Shown piece after piece: positions 52,406-63,327 of a stretch of DNA of 64,000 nucleotides (its first letter is position 1; each line of letters begins with the position of its first letter). The DNA is from Catenovulum maritimum (GTDB taxonomy: Bacteria; Pseudomonadota; Gammaproteobacteria; Enterobacterales; Alteromonadaceae). The DNA lies in NCBI RefSeq assembly GCF_001050375.1, contig NZ_KQ130485.1, positions 1 through 64,000 on the forward strand, in the 5' to 3' direction. Under the pieces are notes generated by a model. The model was given only the letters and a program-made list of their open reading frames with translations, made no database searches and had not been told where the DNA came from. A program made the translations under genes and the position numbers.

Positions 52406-55234
52406 ATGGAAAATATAGAAGTTCGTGGTGCACGTACCCATAATTTAAAAAACATAAGTTGTACCTTGCCAAGAGACAAACTAATTGTGGTAACTGGTTT
52501 ATCTGGTTCTGGGAAATCTTCTCTCGCTTTCGATACCTTGTATGCAGAAGGTCAACGCCGTTATGTTGAATCTTTATCTGCCTATGCGCGTCAATTTTTG
52601 TCTTTAATGGAAAAGCCAGATGTTGATCATATTGAAGGCTTGTCACCTGCCATTTCAATTGAACAAAAGTCCACGTCGCATAATCCAAGATCAACCGTTG
52701 GTACCATAACCGAAGTTTATGATTACCTTAGGCTGTTATTTGCCAGAGTCGGTGAGCCTAGGTGTCCTACACATAATTTACCGCTCAATGCGCAAACCGT
52801 GAGCCAAATGGTCGATCAAGTTTTAGCACTGCCTGAATCAAGTAAGCTCATGTTACTCGCCCCCATTGTAAAAGGCAGAAAAGGCGAACATGTCAAAACT
52901 TTTGAAAGCTTAGCCGCTCAAGGTTTTATTCGTGCACGGGTTAATGGTGAAGTATGTGATTTATCCGATCCACCAACGCTGGATTTACACAAGAAACATA
53001 CTATAGAAGTTGTAGTCGACAGATTTAAAGTAAGGGATGATTTACAAACCCGCTTAGCCGAGTCATTTGAAACTGCACTAGAGCTAACCAGCGGTGTTGC
53101 CACCATAGCTTGGATGGACGAGCCGGATAAAGAAGAAACAATCTTCTCTGCCAATTATGCATGCTCACATTGTGGTTATAGCATGTCTGAAGTCGAACCA
53201 AGAATATTTTCATTTAATAGCCCTGCTGGGGCTTGCCAAACTTGTGATGGCTTAGGCGTAAAACAATACTTTGATCCTTCCAGAGTGGTTAGCAATAAAG
53301 AAATTAGCGTTTCTGGCGGCGCAATAAAAGGCTGGGATAAACGCAGCTTCTACTATTTCCAAATGCTACAAGCCGTTGCTGATCATTACCAAATAGATTT
53401 AAACCTTGCTTGGGAAAAGATACCTAAGAAGCAGCAAGATATTATTTTATACGGTAGTGGTAAAACCGAAATAGACTTTAATTACATGAATGATCGTGGT
53501 GATATCATTCAAAGAAAGCATGTATTTGAAGGTATAATCCCGAATATGGAGCGCAGGTACAGAGATACTGAATCTAGCTCTGTACGCGAAGAAATGGCTA
53601 AATTTTTAAATAGCCAAGCCTGCCCTAGTTGTGATGGCAGTCGATTAAGACTCGAAGCTAGAAATGTCTTTATTGAGCAAACAACTCTACCTGAAGTGAC
53701 CAATTTATCTATAGGTCAAACAGCTGAATTTTTTAACAGCCTAGAGCTGACTGGACAAAAAGCTCAAATCGCTGAGAAAATCCTGAAAGAAATAAATGAC
53801 AGGCTCGGCTTTTTAGTTAATGTCGGCCTCAATTATTTAACTCTCTCAAGAAGTGCAGACACCTTGTCTGGCGGTGAAGCTCAAAGAATCAGACTTGCTA
53901 GCCAAATTGGCGCAGGTTTAGTGGGTGTTATGTATGTGTTAGACGAGCCATCTATAGGCTTACACCAGAGAGACAACGAAAGGCTGCTTAAAACCCTAAC
54001 TCACCTAAGAGATTTAGGTAATACAGTTATTGTGGTTGAACATGATGAAGATGCAATTAGAGCAGCAGATCATATTTTAGATATAGGGCCAGGTGCGGGT
54101 GTTCACGGTGGTGAAATAGTCGCACAAGGTAATTTAAACGATATAAAGAATAATCCTAACTCGCTCACAGCAAAATATCTCACGGGCGAGCGTGGAATTA
54201 GGGTACCTAAACAAAGGCATCAACATCAAGATAAGTGGCTTAGTATTTATGCCGCAACGGGTAATAATTTAAAATCCGTCGATATTAGTTTACCGATAGG
54301 CTTAATGACATGTGTGACAGGTGTGTCTGGCTCTGGTAAATCAACTTTAATCAATGACACCTTATATCCACTGGCACAAACAGCATTAAATAAAGCAACA
54401 ACCAAAGAAGCCGCGCCGCATGACAAAATCGAAGGACTAGAGCATTTAGATAAAGTGGTCGATATTGATCAAAGTCCAATTGGTCGCACACCAAGATCAA
54501 ACCCTGCGACTTATACTGGCATTTTCACACCAATTAGAGATTTGTTTGCAGGCACACAAGAGGCAAGGTCTAGAGGTTATAAAGCGGGTCGATTTAGTTT
54601 TAACGTAAAAGGTGGCCGTTGTGAAGCCTGCCAAGGTGACGGTCTAATCAAAGTAGAGATGCACTTTTTACCTGATGTTTATGTTCCTTGCGATGTCTGT
54701 AAAAGCCAAAGATATAATCGAGAAACGCTCGAAATCAAATACAAGGGTAAAAACATCCACGAAGTACTTGAGCAAACAGTTGAAGACGCGCGTGAATTTT
54801 TTGATGCTGTACCTGCCATAGCAAGAAAACTGCAAACCTTAATGGATGTCGGCTTAAGCTACATACGTTTAGGCCAAGCAGCGACAACGCTTTCAGGTGG
54901 TGAAGCACAAAGAGTAAAACTTGCTCGAGAGCTATCTAAACGCGACACAGGCCAGACCTTGTACATTCTAGATGAGCCAACTACAGGCTTGCATTTTTAT
55001 GATATTGAGCAATTACTTGCTGTAATCCATAGATTAAGAGATCACGGTAATACAGTTGTTATCATAGAGCATAATTTAGATGTTATTAAAACTGCAGATT
55101 GGATTGTCGATTTAGGACCTGAAGGCGGTAGTGGTGGTGGTGAAATATTATTTAGCGGTGTGCCAGAAGACTTAGCCAAGGTTAAAAAATCACATACAGC
55201 TAGATTTTTAACGCCTTTGCTTGAAAATAAATAG
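52406..55234 (+). CDS. uvrA: Excinuclease ABC subunit A
   Basis: 942 residues. Two ABC modules with Walker A ([24 protein letters not shown]), signature motifs ([20 protein letters not shown]) and two structural zinc modules (CSHCGYSM...[14 protein letters not shown]...[10 protein letters not shown]). It scans DNA for bulky damage with UvrB. Length is standard. A LexA box lies upstream. Confidence 0.98.
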   Translation: MENIEVRGARTHNLKNISCTLPRDKLIVVTGLSGSGKSSLAFDTLYAEGQRRYVESLSAYARQFLSLMEKPDVDHIEGLSPAISIEQKSTSHNPRSTVGTITEVYDYLRLLFARVGEPRCPTHNLPLNAQTVSQMVDQVLALPESSKLMLLAPIVKGRKGEHVKTFESLAAQGFIRARVNGEVCDLSDPPTLDLHKKHTIEVVVDRFKVRDDLQTRLAESFETALELTSGVATIAWMDEPDKEETIFSANYACSHCGYSMSEVEPRIFSFNSPAGACQTCDGLGVKQYFDPSRVVSNKEISVSGGAIKGWDKRSFYYFQMLQAVADHYQIDLNLAWEKIPKKQQDIILYGSGKTEIDFNYMNDRGDIIQRKHVFEGIIPNMERRYRDTESSSVREEMAKFLNSQACPSCDGSRLRLEARNVFIEQTTLPEVTNLSIGQTAEFFNSLELTGQKAQIAEKILKEINDRLGFLVNVGLNYLTLSRSADTLSGGEAQRIRLASQIGAGLVGVMYVLDEPSIGLHQRDNERLLKTLTHLRDLGNTVIVVEHDEDAIRAADHILDIGPGAGVHGGEIVAQGNLNDIKNNPNSLTAKYLTGERGIRVPKQRHQHQDKWLSIYAATGNNLKSVDISLPIGLMTCVTGVSGSGKSTLINDTLYPLAQTALNKATTKEAAPHDKIEGLEHLDKVVDIDQSPIGRTPRSNPATYTGIFTPIRDLFAGTQEARSRGYKAGRFSFNVKGGRCEACQGDGLIKVEMHFLPDVYVPCDVCKSQRYNRETLEIKYKGKNIHEVLEQTVEDAREFFDAVPAIARKLQTLMDVGLSYIRLGQAATTLSGGEAQRVKLARELSKRDTGQTLYILDEPTTGLHFYDIEQLLAVIHRLRDHGNTVVIIEHNLDVIKTADWIVDLGPEGGSGGGEILFSGVPEDLAKVKKSHTARFLTPLLENK

Positions 55235-55273
55235 CTTGTTATTAATCTATTTAGCCTAATTTAAATGCACGGA

Positions 55274-55299
55274 GTCAGTCAGGAACTGTCCTGACTGAC
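55274..55299. terminator. Bidirectional terminator between uvrA and rpe
   Basis: An 11-bp perfect stem (GTCAGTCAGGA at 55274-55284, TCCTGACTGAC at 55289-55299) with a 4-base loop in the gap between converging genes; the T run after it is weak. Confidence 0.65.
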
Positions 55300-55313
55300 A
55301 TCAATTTATTAAA

Positions 55314-55985
55314 CTATCTAACTTTAGCGAGTTCAGAACGCATCTCATTAATCGCAACAGTGTAGTCATCTGCGCCGAAAATGGCGGTACCAGCAACAAA
55401 CATATCAGCTCCGGCAGCTGCGACTTCCGCAATATTATTGGTTTTAACGCCACCATCCACTTCGATTCGAGTATCTAAACCTAATTCATCAATACGTGCT
55501 TTAAGCGTTTTAATTTTATCGAGTGTATGTGGGATAAACGACTGGCCACCAAAGCCAGGGTTAACCGACATAAATAAAACAAAGTCGAGTTTATGTAAAA
55601 CATGGTCTAATACAGTTAACGGCGTTGCAGGATTTAAAACTAATCCAGCTTTAATGCCTTTATCTTTGATTAAGCTAATTGAGCGATCAACATGCTTGCT
55701 CGCTTCTGGATGAAAACTAATATAGCTAGCGCCAGCATCCGCAAACTGATTAATTAAATCATCAACTGGCTCAACCATTAAATGCACGTCAAACTCAGCT
55801 TTAATGCCATATTTAATTAAAGCTTCTAAAATGGCAGGGCCAAAAGTTAAGTTAGGAACGTAGTGATTATCCATTACATCAAAATGAATAATATCAGCTC
55901 CAGCTGCAGCGACATTTTCAACTTCTTCGCCCAGTCTTGCTAAATCAGCAGCTAAAATTGAAGGTGCAATTAAATATGGTTTCAT
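55314..55985 (-). CDS. rpe: Ribulose-phosphate 3-epimerase
   Basis: 223 residues, a TIM barrel with the catalytic metal site: [48 protein letters not shown] and VAGTAIFG. It interconverts ribulose-5-phosphate and xylulose-5-phosphate. In most relatives rpe directly follows dam; here a porin-like gene and a DUF2970 gene separate the two. Confidence 0.97.
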   Translation of the reverse strand: MKPYLIAPSILAADLARLGEEVENVAAAGADIIHFDVMDNHYVPNLTFGPAILEALIKYGIKAEFDVHLMVEPVDDLINQFADAGASYISFHPEASKHVDRSISLIKDKGIKAGLVLNPATPLTVLDHVLHKLDFVLFMSVNPGFGGQSFIPHTLDKIKTLKARIDELGLDTRIEVDGGVKTNNIAEVAAAGADMFVAGTAIFGADDYTVAINEMRSELAKVR

Positions 55986-56399
55986 AAATTACCTATTTTT
56001 TGTTTTCCTGCAGCAGGCAGTCATCTAAATGAAAAGTTATGTCGCTATTCTACACTAGCTTTTGCAAACCCCCAATTTTGAGGCATGAATTTGGTTTTAC
56101 ACGCTTTTTATTTGTGCAATTCATGAAAAAGAGGCATGAATCAATCCAAATTGAGAACAATGCACCAAAATAAAACGATTTTTATATTTTTTGCATAATA
56201 ATATGGCATAAGAATCTAGTTTTTTAAGCATTTAAGTGCTATAAAATGGCGCAGTAACATATAAAAAGGGTGTTATATCCAATGTTTATACTGGAAATAG
56301 CACTTTTTAATGGAAGATATAAAACATGGCATAGCGGTTGCTACTATGTCATCAGCACATTTTTAATTTAGTTAAAAAATTCCAATTGGGAGAATTAGC
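55986..56399. other. Long AT-rich intergenic region upstream of the TorF-type porin
   Basis: About 410 bases without a supported ORF. GAGGCATGAAT occurs twice (56081 and 56131), 50 bases apart, with AATTCATG between. A -10-like TATAAAATGG lies near 56239. It is probably the promoter and leader region of the strongly translated porin gene (GGGAG before its ATG). Confidence 0.4.
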
Positions 56400-57074
56400 A
56401 TGAAAAAAACGTTACTTGTAGCTTCTATCTTAGGCGCAGTTTCAGCAATGTCTTCAACTTCAGCTATGGCTGTTGAAGGTTTATCAGCAAATGCAGCAGT
56501 TACTTCTAACTACTACTGGCGTGGTATGACACAGGCTGACGATGGCGCAGCTGTTTCTGGTGGTATTGATTACGAAGATAAATCAGGTTTTTACGCTGGT
56601 GTTTGGACTTCAAACGTTGTCTACGATAGCGCAGCTTCTGAAGTTGATTTTTACGCTGGTTTTGCAGGCGAAGCTGAAGGCTTCTCTTACGATGTAGGTT
56701 ATGTTTACTTTGCTTACCCTAAAAAATCAAGCATTCCAGCTGGCGCTTCTACAGAATTAGATTTCGGTGAAATCTATGCAAATGTTTCTTTTGATTCATT
56801 AACTTTAGGTGTAGCTGTATTAGCTAATGCTGAAGCTTCTGGTGCAAGCTTTGGTGATTCAACTTATATCTCAGCTGACTATGGTTTTGAATTAGCTGAA
56901 GGTTTAGAAGCTAACTTACACATAGGTTCTTACGACGGTGATTTCGCAAGCGAAGGTATCGATATCGGTGCTAGTGTTTCTAAAGATGGTTTCACTTTCG
57001 GCTTAGTTGATTCAGATCGTGACGGTCAAACTTTAGGTTACTATGTATCTTACGCTGTAGACTTCGATCTATAA
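56400..57074 (+). CDS. TorF-family putative porin (TIGR02001)
   Basis: 224 residues. A signal peptide ends at about residue 24 (SAMA). The mature protein has the TIGR02001/Gcw_chp pattern: AAVTSNYYWRGMTQADDGAAVSGGIDYE (in part), GFYAGVWTSNV, then amphipathic strands up to a final SYAVDFDL. It is an outer-membrane barrel of about 12 strands, probably a small-solute pore. Codon use is biased to GCT/GGT/TCT, suggesting high expression. A strong terminator follows. Confidence 0.88.
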   Translation: MKKTLLVASILGAVSAMSSTSAMAVEGLSANAAVTSNYYWRGMTQADDGAAVSGGIDYEDKSGFYAGVWTSNVVYDSAASEVDFYAGFAGEAEGFSYDVGYVYFAYPKKSSIPAGASTELDFGEIYANVSFDSLTLGVAVLANAEASGASFGDSTYISADYGFELAEGLEANLHIGSYDGDFASEGIDIGASVSKDGFTFGLVDSDRDGQTLGYYVSYAVDFDL

Positions 57075-57100
57075 GCTGATAGCAACATAAAACCTTGAAA

Positions 57101-57127
57101 AACCCGCTTTTTAGCGGGTTTTTTATT
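57101..57127 (+). terminator. Intrinsic terminator of the porin gene
   Basis: AACCCGCT-tttt-AGCGGGTT (57101-57120) followed by TTTTATTTCT. Textbook hairpin with T run. Confidence 0.9.
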
Positions 57128-57187
57128 TCTCCTAAACTAGCGTCTATACTCTCATTTTCTTATTATTTTGTTGTTATAGGAGTTAGG

Positions 57188-57367
57188 TTGAAATATATAG
57201 ATTATTTCAAATCTGCTTTATTGGCTTTGTTAGGAATTCAAAGTGATAAAAATAGAGTCAAGGATTTTAATCAGAATAAAATTGCTGGATTTATTGCGGC
57301 AGGTATTATCTTAACACTTGTATTCGTTACGAGCTTAATTTTGCTTGTTAGCCTAATTACCGCTTAA
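57188..57367 (+). CDS. DUF2970-family small membrane protein
   Basis: 59 residues from a TTG at 57188 with AGGAG five bases upstream. The longer reading frame starts inside the porin terminator and is not credible. The pattern is that of DUF2970: SALLALLGIQSDKNRVKDFNQ, then a C-terminal membrane helix (FIAAGIILTLVFVTSLILLVSLI). Function unknown. Its end overlaps the convergent dam gene by 11 bases. Confidence 0.82.
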   Translation: MKYIDYFKSALLALLGIQSDKNRVKDFNQNKIAGFIAAGIILTLVFVTSLILLVSLITA

Positions 57368-58181
57368 CTTTATAAAGCGCTAGTACTTCATTTACCGCAT
57401 TTCTTTTTAATGTATCCCTACTGATCATACGAGCTACTTTATGCTTACTAACTTTTGCATGTCTGTAAAGCTGCTGGCTTTGTGGCGTGTCATGGTTACT
57501 AATTAACACATTATTGAGTTGTTTATCGGCAAGGTGATGAGCTGTATCCGCTAGCCTCTGCTGATCGGCAGCAGAAAAGCCTTTGGCGGCGTATTGGGTA
57601 AACTTAGCAGTATCACTTAAACTAACATAAGGCGGGTCACAGTAAATCACAGCCCCTTTTGGCGCGCTCGACATACAAGTTTCAAAATCAACGCAGGTAA
57701 ACTCAGCATTTTGAGATTTTTGAGAAAAGAAACGCATTTCCTCTTCAGGGAAGTAAGCTTTAACATAACGCCCGAATGGCACATTAAAACCGCCTGATAA
57801 ATTATATCGACATAGTCCGTTGTAACCATGACGATTCAAATAAATAAACAAAATAGAGCGGTTAAAGCTGTTTTTTTCTTGATTGAAACTCTTTCTGATT
57901 TCGTAGTACGCATCTTCCTGATTATATTTCTCTGTAAAAAGCTTCTGCGTTTCTGCAATTAAATTTTCAGGCTGCTGTTGAAGATGCTGGTACAAAGCAA
58001 TTAAATCTGGATTTATATCGTTTAAAATGAATTTTTTATAATGGCTATTAAGGAAAACAGATCCAGCACCAACAAAGGGCTCAACTAACACATCAGCTCT
58101 TTTAGGTAATAAAGATAAGATAGGCTCTACTAGACTATATTTGCCTCCCGCCCACTTTAAAAATGCTCTTTGTTTTTTCAA
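57357..58181 (-). CDS. dam: DNA adenine methyltransferase (GATC)
   Basis: 274 residues. Motifs: LKWAGGKYSL (X), FVGAGSVFLN (I, 32-45), and DPPY (IV, 182-185), as in Dam/DpnM-type enzymes; NRHGYNGLCRYN is the target-related loop. It methylates adenine in GATC and so guides mismatch repair and replication timing. It lies two bases after damX in the aroK-aroB-damX-dam operon. Confidence 0.96.
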   Translation of the reverse strand: MKKQRAFLKWAGGKYSLVEPILSLLPKRADVLVEPFVGAGSVFLNSHYKKFILNDINPDLIALYQHLQQQPENLIAETQKLFTEKYNQEDAYYEIRKSFNQEKNSFNRSILFIYLNRHGYNGLCRYNLSGGFNVPFGRYVKAYFPEEEMRFFSQKSQNAEFTCVDFETCMSSAPKGAVIYCDPPYVSLSDTAKFTQYAAKGFSAADQQRLADTAHHLADKQLNNVLISNHDTPQSQQLYRHAKVSKHKVARMISRDTLKRNAVNEVLALYKVKR

Positions 58182-58183
58182 AA

Positions 58184-59470
58184 TTATTTTTCAGAAATTT
58201 GTTTTTGGATTATGGATATCTTTTTAGCAAAAGCACCTGAATTAGATAATTTTTCAGGCAAGCTTTTAAGCCCTTTTTGCGCGTCGGCAATACTAGCATA
58301 AAGACCCGTAGTAACACCAAATCTTACGCCTAACTGATAGATTTTTATTTTGCCAGTTAAGTTATTGTCTAGAATGTATTCATTTAATAACTTTTTATCT
58401 GAAATTAAACTGAGCTGGATTACAAAACTATTTTTTTCTTGAGCCAGAAACCAAGCGTTATCCGAGATATTAGATGATTCAGCTTTCTCTAACTTAGGCT
58501 CAGTGCTTGATTGTTCATTTATTTTTTCTTGTATCTGGGCTGTGGGCTCTGCTTTTGGTTCTGTATTGCCTTTAGCTTGAGTGTCGAGTTTACGAGCAAC
58601 TGGCTCGTTTAGTTTAACCAACTGACTCTCTTGATCTACAAGCGTTTCTGTCACTTTTACCGTTTCGAGTGCTGAGGAGCTGGGATTAGCCTTAGCTTTA
58701 GACTTAAAGTACTCTGCCGCTGTCATATTTGGGTTATATTCAATCTTTGAGTCTGACGCTAACTCTTTAGTTTTATCTATTTCTAGAGCGGCTGATAAGC
58801 CTTCATCACGACGATTAACTTTTGTTTCAACTATAGATTTTTCAGGTAAAACGACTTTAGTTTCTGTTTCCCCAATAGATCTGTAAATAAAAAATCCACT
58901 AATAGCGGCTGCTAGTAAACTTGAAACGAGTACCAAAAAAACTGTCGGACTGAATTTCCGGAGAGGTTTAGTCAATTTAGCACGGCCTAGTTTAACTGAG
59001 GATTCAGAATAACTCGTTGGTTTAATGTTTTGAATGATTAAGCTGACAGAACAGGCCAAACTTTCTAACTTAGCAATAAACTTATCGCATTGATTTGCTT
59101 CTGGTTCAAAAACCAGTTTTACATTGTCAGGCGTCGCTTGATTCGCTTCTAATAACTCAACTAATATTTTTTCTGGTAGCCAACCTTTAATTGCGATGAC
59201 AATAGGCTTAGTTTTAGATTCCAACTGAAGCAGTTTAGTTAAACTAAAATTACCAAATTCAGGCAAAGCGCCGGTGATGTGCTGGGCGAGTTTTCGCTTA
59301 AACTCGGTTTCGGAAAAATCTTGAGTGGTTACTTGGTAGCTAATTGAAAAGCTTTCTTGTAATTCGGGAAGAAAACGACCTAGAGGTTGGTCAGGCTGGC
59401 AATATACTATGATATTGCCAGAGTATGTTAAATTATGAGCCAGACGCTCCCAAACTGACGACTGAATCAT
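58184..59470 (-). CDS. damX: DamX-like SPOR-domain protein
   Basis: 428 residues. An N-terminal AAA-like remnant (residues 1-160) precedes one transmembrane helix (about 180-198). A long Glu/Lys/Thr-rich linker follows, then a C-terminal SPOR domain (about 340-425: WFLAQEKNSFVIQLSL, VRFGVTTGLYASIADAQKGLKSL). SPOR binds denuded peptidoglycan at the septum. Position between aroB and dam is the standard one. Confidence 0.9.
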   Translation of the reverse strand: MIQSSVWERLAHNLTYSGNIIVYCQPDQPLGRFLPELQESFSISYQVTTQDFSETEFKRKLAQHITGALPEFGNFSLTKLLQLESKTKPIVIAIKGWLPEKILVELLEANQATPDNVKLVFEPEANQCDKFIAKLESLACSVSLIIQNIKPTSYSESSVKLGRAKLTKPLRKFSPTVFLVLVSSLLAAAISGFFIYRSIGETETKVVLPEKSIVETKVNRRDEGLSAALEIDKTKELASDSKIEYNPNMTAAEYFKSKAKANPSSSALETVKVTETLVDQESQLVKLNEPVARKLDTQAKGNTEPKAEPTAQIQEKINEQSSTEPKLEKAESSNISDNAWFLAQEKNSFVIQLSLISDKKLLNEYILDNNLTGKIKIYQLGVRFGVTTGLYASIADAQKGLKSLPEKLSNSGAFAKKISIIQKQISEK

Positions 59471-59478
59471 ATATTCAT

Positions 59479-60558
59479 TTAGGATAAAACTTTTTCAAGT
59501 TCGGCTTCTGTGACATCTGACATAATTTCACAAGCGCCTATCTTAGTTGGGATAATAAAGCGCATTACATTTTCGAGCACTTTCTTATCACGTTTCATAT
59601 GCTTAACAAAATCAGCCGTGGTCATAGTATCTGGTTTAGCTATTGGTAAATCATAAAGCGCTATTGTATCTCGAATCTCTTGATAGTCCGCACTTGAGAT
59701 ATAACCTCTAATCTCAGCTAATTTAGCAGCTAAAACCATACCAGCAGCAACAGCTTCGCCATGTAGCCAAACGCCATAACCCATTTCAGCTTCAATCGCA
59801 TGGCCAAAAGTATGACCTAAATTAAGCAAGGCTCTCATCCCCTGCTCTGTCTCATCTTTTGCCACTATCTCTGCTTTAATTTCGCAGCAGCGTCTCACAA
59901 TTTCAATTAGCGATTGATCGTCTAAGTTCGAAATTTTTTGATGATCTGAAATTAAACCATCCCAAAACACTTTATCGAAAATGATGCCGTATTTCAGCAC
60001 TTCAGCAATACCTGCTGCAAACTCTCGTTGCGGCAAAGTTTTTAAAGTGTCGATATCAATGACAACAGCTTCAGGTTGCTTAAACGCACCTATCATGTTT
60101 TTACCCAAGGGATGATTTACCGCGGTTTTTCCACCAACTGAAGAATCAACCTGAGACAATAAAGTAGTAGGTACTTGCACAAAAGGAACACCGCGCTGAT
60201 AGCAAGCAGCAACGAATCCAACTAAGTCCCCAATAACACCACCGCCTAATGCAACTAAAGTTGTACTACGACCGCAATTATGCTGAAGCAAAAAGCTATT
60301 TACTTTATCAAACGATTCTAGGGTTTTGTATTGTTCGCCATCAGGCAATTGGAAGGTTAAAACATCAAACTCAGCTAAAGATACTTCTAACTGAGCAAGA
60401 TATAAAGGCGCTACAGTCTCATTAGTGACAATAACAACTTGTTTCGTTTTAATGCATGATTTAAAAAGGTCTGCCTGTTTTATTAGACCATTACCTATTG
60501 TAATTGGGTAGCTACGAGCTCCCAGATCGACATTTATTTCTGAAATACTCATAGCCAA
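59479..60558 (-). CDS. aroB: 3-dehydroquinate synthase
   Basis: 359 residues. The NAD-binding and active-site landmarks are present: LPDGEQYKTLE, ALGGGVIGDLVGFVAACYQRGV (partly), GGKTAVNHPLGKNMIGAFKQP, LNLGHTFGHAIE and HGEAVAAGM. It catalyses step two of the shikimate pathway. It starts seven bases after aroK. Confidence 0.97.
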   Translation of the reverse strand: MAMSISEINVDLGARSYPITIGNGLIKQADLFKSCIKTKQVVIVTNETVAPLYLAQLEVSLAEFDVLTFQLPDGEQYKTLESFDKVNSFLLQHNCGRSTTLVALGGGVIGDLVGFVAACYQRGVPFVQVPTTLLSQVDSSVGGKTAVNHPLGKNMIGAFKQPEAVVIDIDTLKTLPQREFAAGIAEVLKYGIIFDKVFWDGLISDHQKISNLDDQSLIEIVRRCCEIKAEIVAKDETEQGMRALLNLGHTFGHAIEAEMGYGVWLHGEAVAAGMVLAAKLAEIRGYISSADYQEIRDTIALYDLPIAKPDTMTTADFVKHMKRDKKVLENVMRFIIPTKIGACEIMSDVTEAELEKVLS

Positions 60559-60565
60559 CTCTTTT

Positions 60566-61084
60566 TTAGAAACCTAAGCGTTCAATTATCTCTCGTGCAA
60601 CTACTTTTGCACTTTGGTTATCTGTTTTTACGACAAGATCAGCAATCTCTTCATACAAAGGATTACGTGAATCAGCTAAGTTTTCTAAGATGTCTCTTGG
60701 TTCTTCACCGGTTTGTAACAATGGTCGACGTTTATCTTTAGCCGTACGAGCAACTTGCTTGTCTATGGTCGTTTCTAAATAAACAACAAAACCACGAGCC
60801 GAAAGACGGTTACGAGTTTCCTTGCTGATAATAGAACCACCACCAGTAGCAAGTACAATGCCTTGCTTTTCGGTTAGGTCAAAAATTACTTTTTCTTCTC
60901 GAACACGGAAACCAGCTTCGCCTTCCACATCAAATACCCATGCGATATCTGCGCCTGTACGACGTTCGATTTCAGAATCCGAATCAAAAAACTCCAAATG
61001 AAGCTCTTGTGCTAGTTGTCTACCAATTGTACTTTTACCAGCCCCCATTGGGCCAACGAGGAATATATTGCGTTTCTCGGTCAT
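60566..61084 (-). CDS. aroK: Shikimate kinase
   Basis: 172 residues. P-loop [15 protein letters not shown], substrate site [18 protein letters not shown] and lid/adenine loop RRPLL. It phosphorylates shikimate in aromatic amino-acid synthesis. First gene of the aroK-aroB-damX-dam run; separated from pilQ by 190 bases, which probably hold its own promoter. Confidence 0.97.
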   Translation of the reverse strand: MTEKRNIFLVGPMGAGKSTIGRQLAQELHLEFFDSDSEIERRTGADIAWVFDVEGEAGFRVREEKVIFDLTEKQGIVLATGGGSIISKETRNRLSARGFVVYLETTIDKQVARTAKDKRRPLLQTGEEPRDILENLADSRNPLYEEIADLVVKTDNQSAKVVAREIIERLGF

Positions 61085-61274
61085 TTTATTTCTTACACGT
61101 TAAGGTTAACTTGCTCCGAAAGTATTCAGTTACTCCTGAAAAGAGCGGTGATTATCCCAGCTTTTCTATAGAAAAGGCAAGCTTAGGACAAGAATATGCA
61201 CTAACTAGCCATTTTAATAGCTAGTACGCACATAATCTACTCATTTATTTATCTAATATTATTCTACACTGAAT

Positions 61275-63326
61275 TTAAAGTTTTTCAGTAACGATTCTTG
61301 GAGTAACAAAAATCAATAACTCTTTCTTTTCATTGAACTCTGTTGAACTTCTAAATAGCCAACCTAGATAAGGAACATCGCCTAATATTGGCACTTTTTT
61401 CTCACTACTAACTGTTTGTTGTTGGTATATGCCACCTAAAACAATCGTTTCACCGTTATCGACTAAAACTTGGGTGCCTATCTCCTGCGTATTAATAGCA
61501 ACAGCAGATCCAGTCGGGGTTGATACATTATCACCTCGAGTATCTTGCGTAATCACTAAATCTAAAATAATTTTATTATCCGGTGTGATTTGAGGTGTCA
61601 CTTGTAAACTTAATACGGCTTTTTTAAAGGTTACCGCGGTTGCACCACTAGAAGATGCTTGGACGAAAGGAATTTCTGTACCTTGTTCTATATATGCTGT
61701 TTTTTGATTGGCTGTAGTAATTCTTGGGCTTGCTATGATTTCACCTTGGTTTTCAGTTTCCAAAGCGGTTAATTCTAAGTCAAGAATAGTACCGTCATTT
61801 AATTTAGCGACACTAAAGCCAATGCTGCCGGCAGGGGATGCTATTGGTAGGTTTACATTCAGTCGATCACCTAAGGAAGGAACTGTACCACCCGCAATAG
61901 TATTAGCTCCAGATAAAGAGCCGGATACGCCATTGTTGTTTTGCTGGTCACTAAAGCCCCATCGAATACCTAGCTCTTCTGATAAATTATCATTCACAGT
62001 TACGATTCTAGATTCAATCGTGACCTGTTTAACCGGAATATCTAAAATATCGATTAATTTTCTAACGTTCGCAATACTCTCTTGGGTATCTTTTATTAAT
62101 AAGGTATTGGTTCTTTCATCAACAGAGATAGCGCCTCTTGAAGAAACCATGTTCGTATCTTGGCTTTTAAGCATGTCAGCAATTTGAGTCGCTTTGGCAT
62201 AGTTAATTTGAATAAATTCAGAATATAGAGGTGATAGCTCAGAAACTTGTTTTTTGGATTCAAGCTCTCTTGCTTCTCGAGCAGCTATCTCATCACTTGG
62301 CGCAACTAATAAGATGCTACCATCCATTCGTTTATCTAAGCCTTTAATCTTCAATATAATATCTAATGCTTGATCCCAAGGCACACCATCTAGTCTAAGG
62401 GTTACATTACCGCTAACTGAATCACTCGTCACTAAGTTGAAGCCGTTATAATCCGCAATAATCTGCAATACAGTGCGAACCGAAATGTCTTGAAAGTTAA
62501 GCGATATTGGAGAGCCAACATATTTTTCAGACTCTAATGGATTCGATTTTGCTTTGGCTTTATTGATTTCAATTGAGAAAATATTATCAATTTGTTGGTA
62601 CTGATAGCTGAAATCCTTCTGAATGTTAATTTCAACTCTGGTTTGGTTGGTGTCTTTAAAAGTTTCAACACTTTGTACAAGGGTACCGAAGTCAGTGACA
62701 TCCATGTGATATAAAAGATCATCTAATATATCTGTATCATGGAAGGATATTATTAATTTTTTCTGCTTTTCAATGACATTAACTGCAGCGGTTTTGGTTT
62801 TTAAGAAGACTAAAACTCGACCAGATTTATCTACACCTTGGCGAAAGTCAATTGCTTGAATCTTATTGAGGTAAGCAGCTTGGTTTTTATTATTTTTAAC
62901 AACCTCAGTAAATCCAGCATTGTCAGATATGTGAATATAAAATTTATTTCCAGTAAAACGGGTTTGATAAATTTTTAATGAATCTAATAAAATATCAATT
63001 TGAACATTATTACCAATTTGCTTAGTTTCAATTGATTCGACACCCGCTAACTCGACCGGAATCGATTTTAAATACTGCTCGAAGCTAATATTTGGGATAT
63101 CAATTTGGATACGCGCAGGCTTATTTAATACCTGGACAACTGGCTCATTTCGTAAAGTTTGGTCAAATACAAACTCAATTTCGGTTTCTCCAGCCATAAT
63201 TGGGTTATATCGGATCTCGTACAACATGGTATTGGCAAATGCTAATTTAGAGCCAATACCCCACAGAAAAACCAGAGCTAATAAGTATTTCCATACTGTT
63301 ATTAAATTCACTGTACATCTTTTCAT
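61275..63326 (-). CDS. pilQ: Type IV pilus secretin PilQ
   Basis: 683 residues. Signal peptide, an AMIN domain (about 35-130) that binds peptidoglycan, a second N-terminal domain, an STN/secretin N0 domain (ISLNFQDISVRTVLQIIADYNGFN), an N1 domain (INYAKATQIADMLK) and the secretin barrel (IASPRITTANQKTAYIEQGTEIPF, VPILGDVPYLGWLF). It forms the outer-membrane pore for the pilus. One AMIN set fewer than the largest PilQ forms. Confidence 0.96.
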   Translation of the reverse strand: MKRCTVNLITVWKYLLALVFLWGIGSKLAFANTMLYEIRYNPIMAGETEIEFVFDQTLRNEPVVQVLNKPARIQIDIPNISFEQYLKSIPVELAGVESIETKQIGNNVQIDILLDSLKIYQTRFTGNKFYIHISDNAGFTEVVKNNKNQAAYLNKIQAIDFRQGVDKSGRVLVFLKTKTAAVNVIEKQKKLIISFHDTDILDDLLYHMDVTDFGTLVQSVETFKDTNQTRVEINIQKDFSYQYQQIDNIFSIEINKAKAKSNPLESEKYVGSPISLNFQDISVRTVLQIIADYNGFNLVTSDSVSGNVTLRLDGVPWDQALDIILKIKGLDKRMDGSILLVAPSDEIAAREARELESKKQVSELSPLYSEFIQINYAKATQIADMLKSQDTNMVSSRGAISVDERTNTLLIKDTQESIANVRKLIDILDIPVKQVTIESRIVTVNDNLSEELGIRWGFSDQQNNNGVSGSLSGANTIAGGTVPSLGDRLNVNLPIASPAGSIGFSVAKLNDGTILDLELTALETENQGEIIASPRITTANQKTAYIEQGTEIPFVQASSSGATAVTFKKAVLSLQVTPQITPDNKIILDLVITQDTRGDNVSTPTGSAVAINTQEIGTQVLVDNGETIVLGGIYQQQTVSSEKKVPILGDVPYLGWLFRSSTEFNEKKELLIFVTPRIVTEKL

Positions 63327-63327
63327 A

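Noticed and set aside
57095-57187. Extension of the DUF2970 gene to 57095
   Set aside because: It would begin inside the porin terminator hairpin; the TTG at 57188 has a ribosome site and matches the family start.
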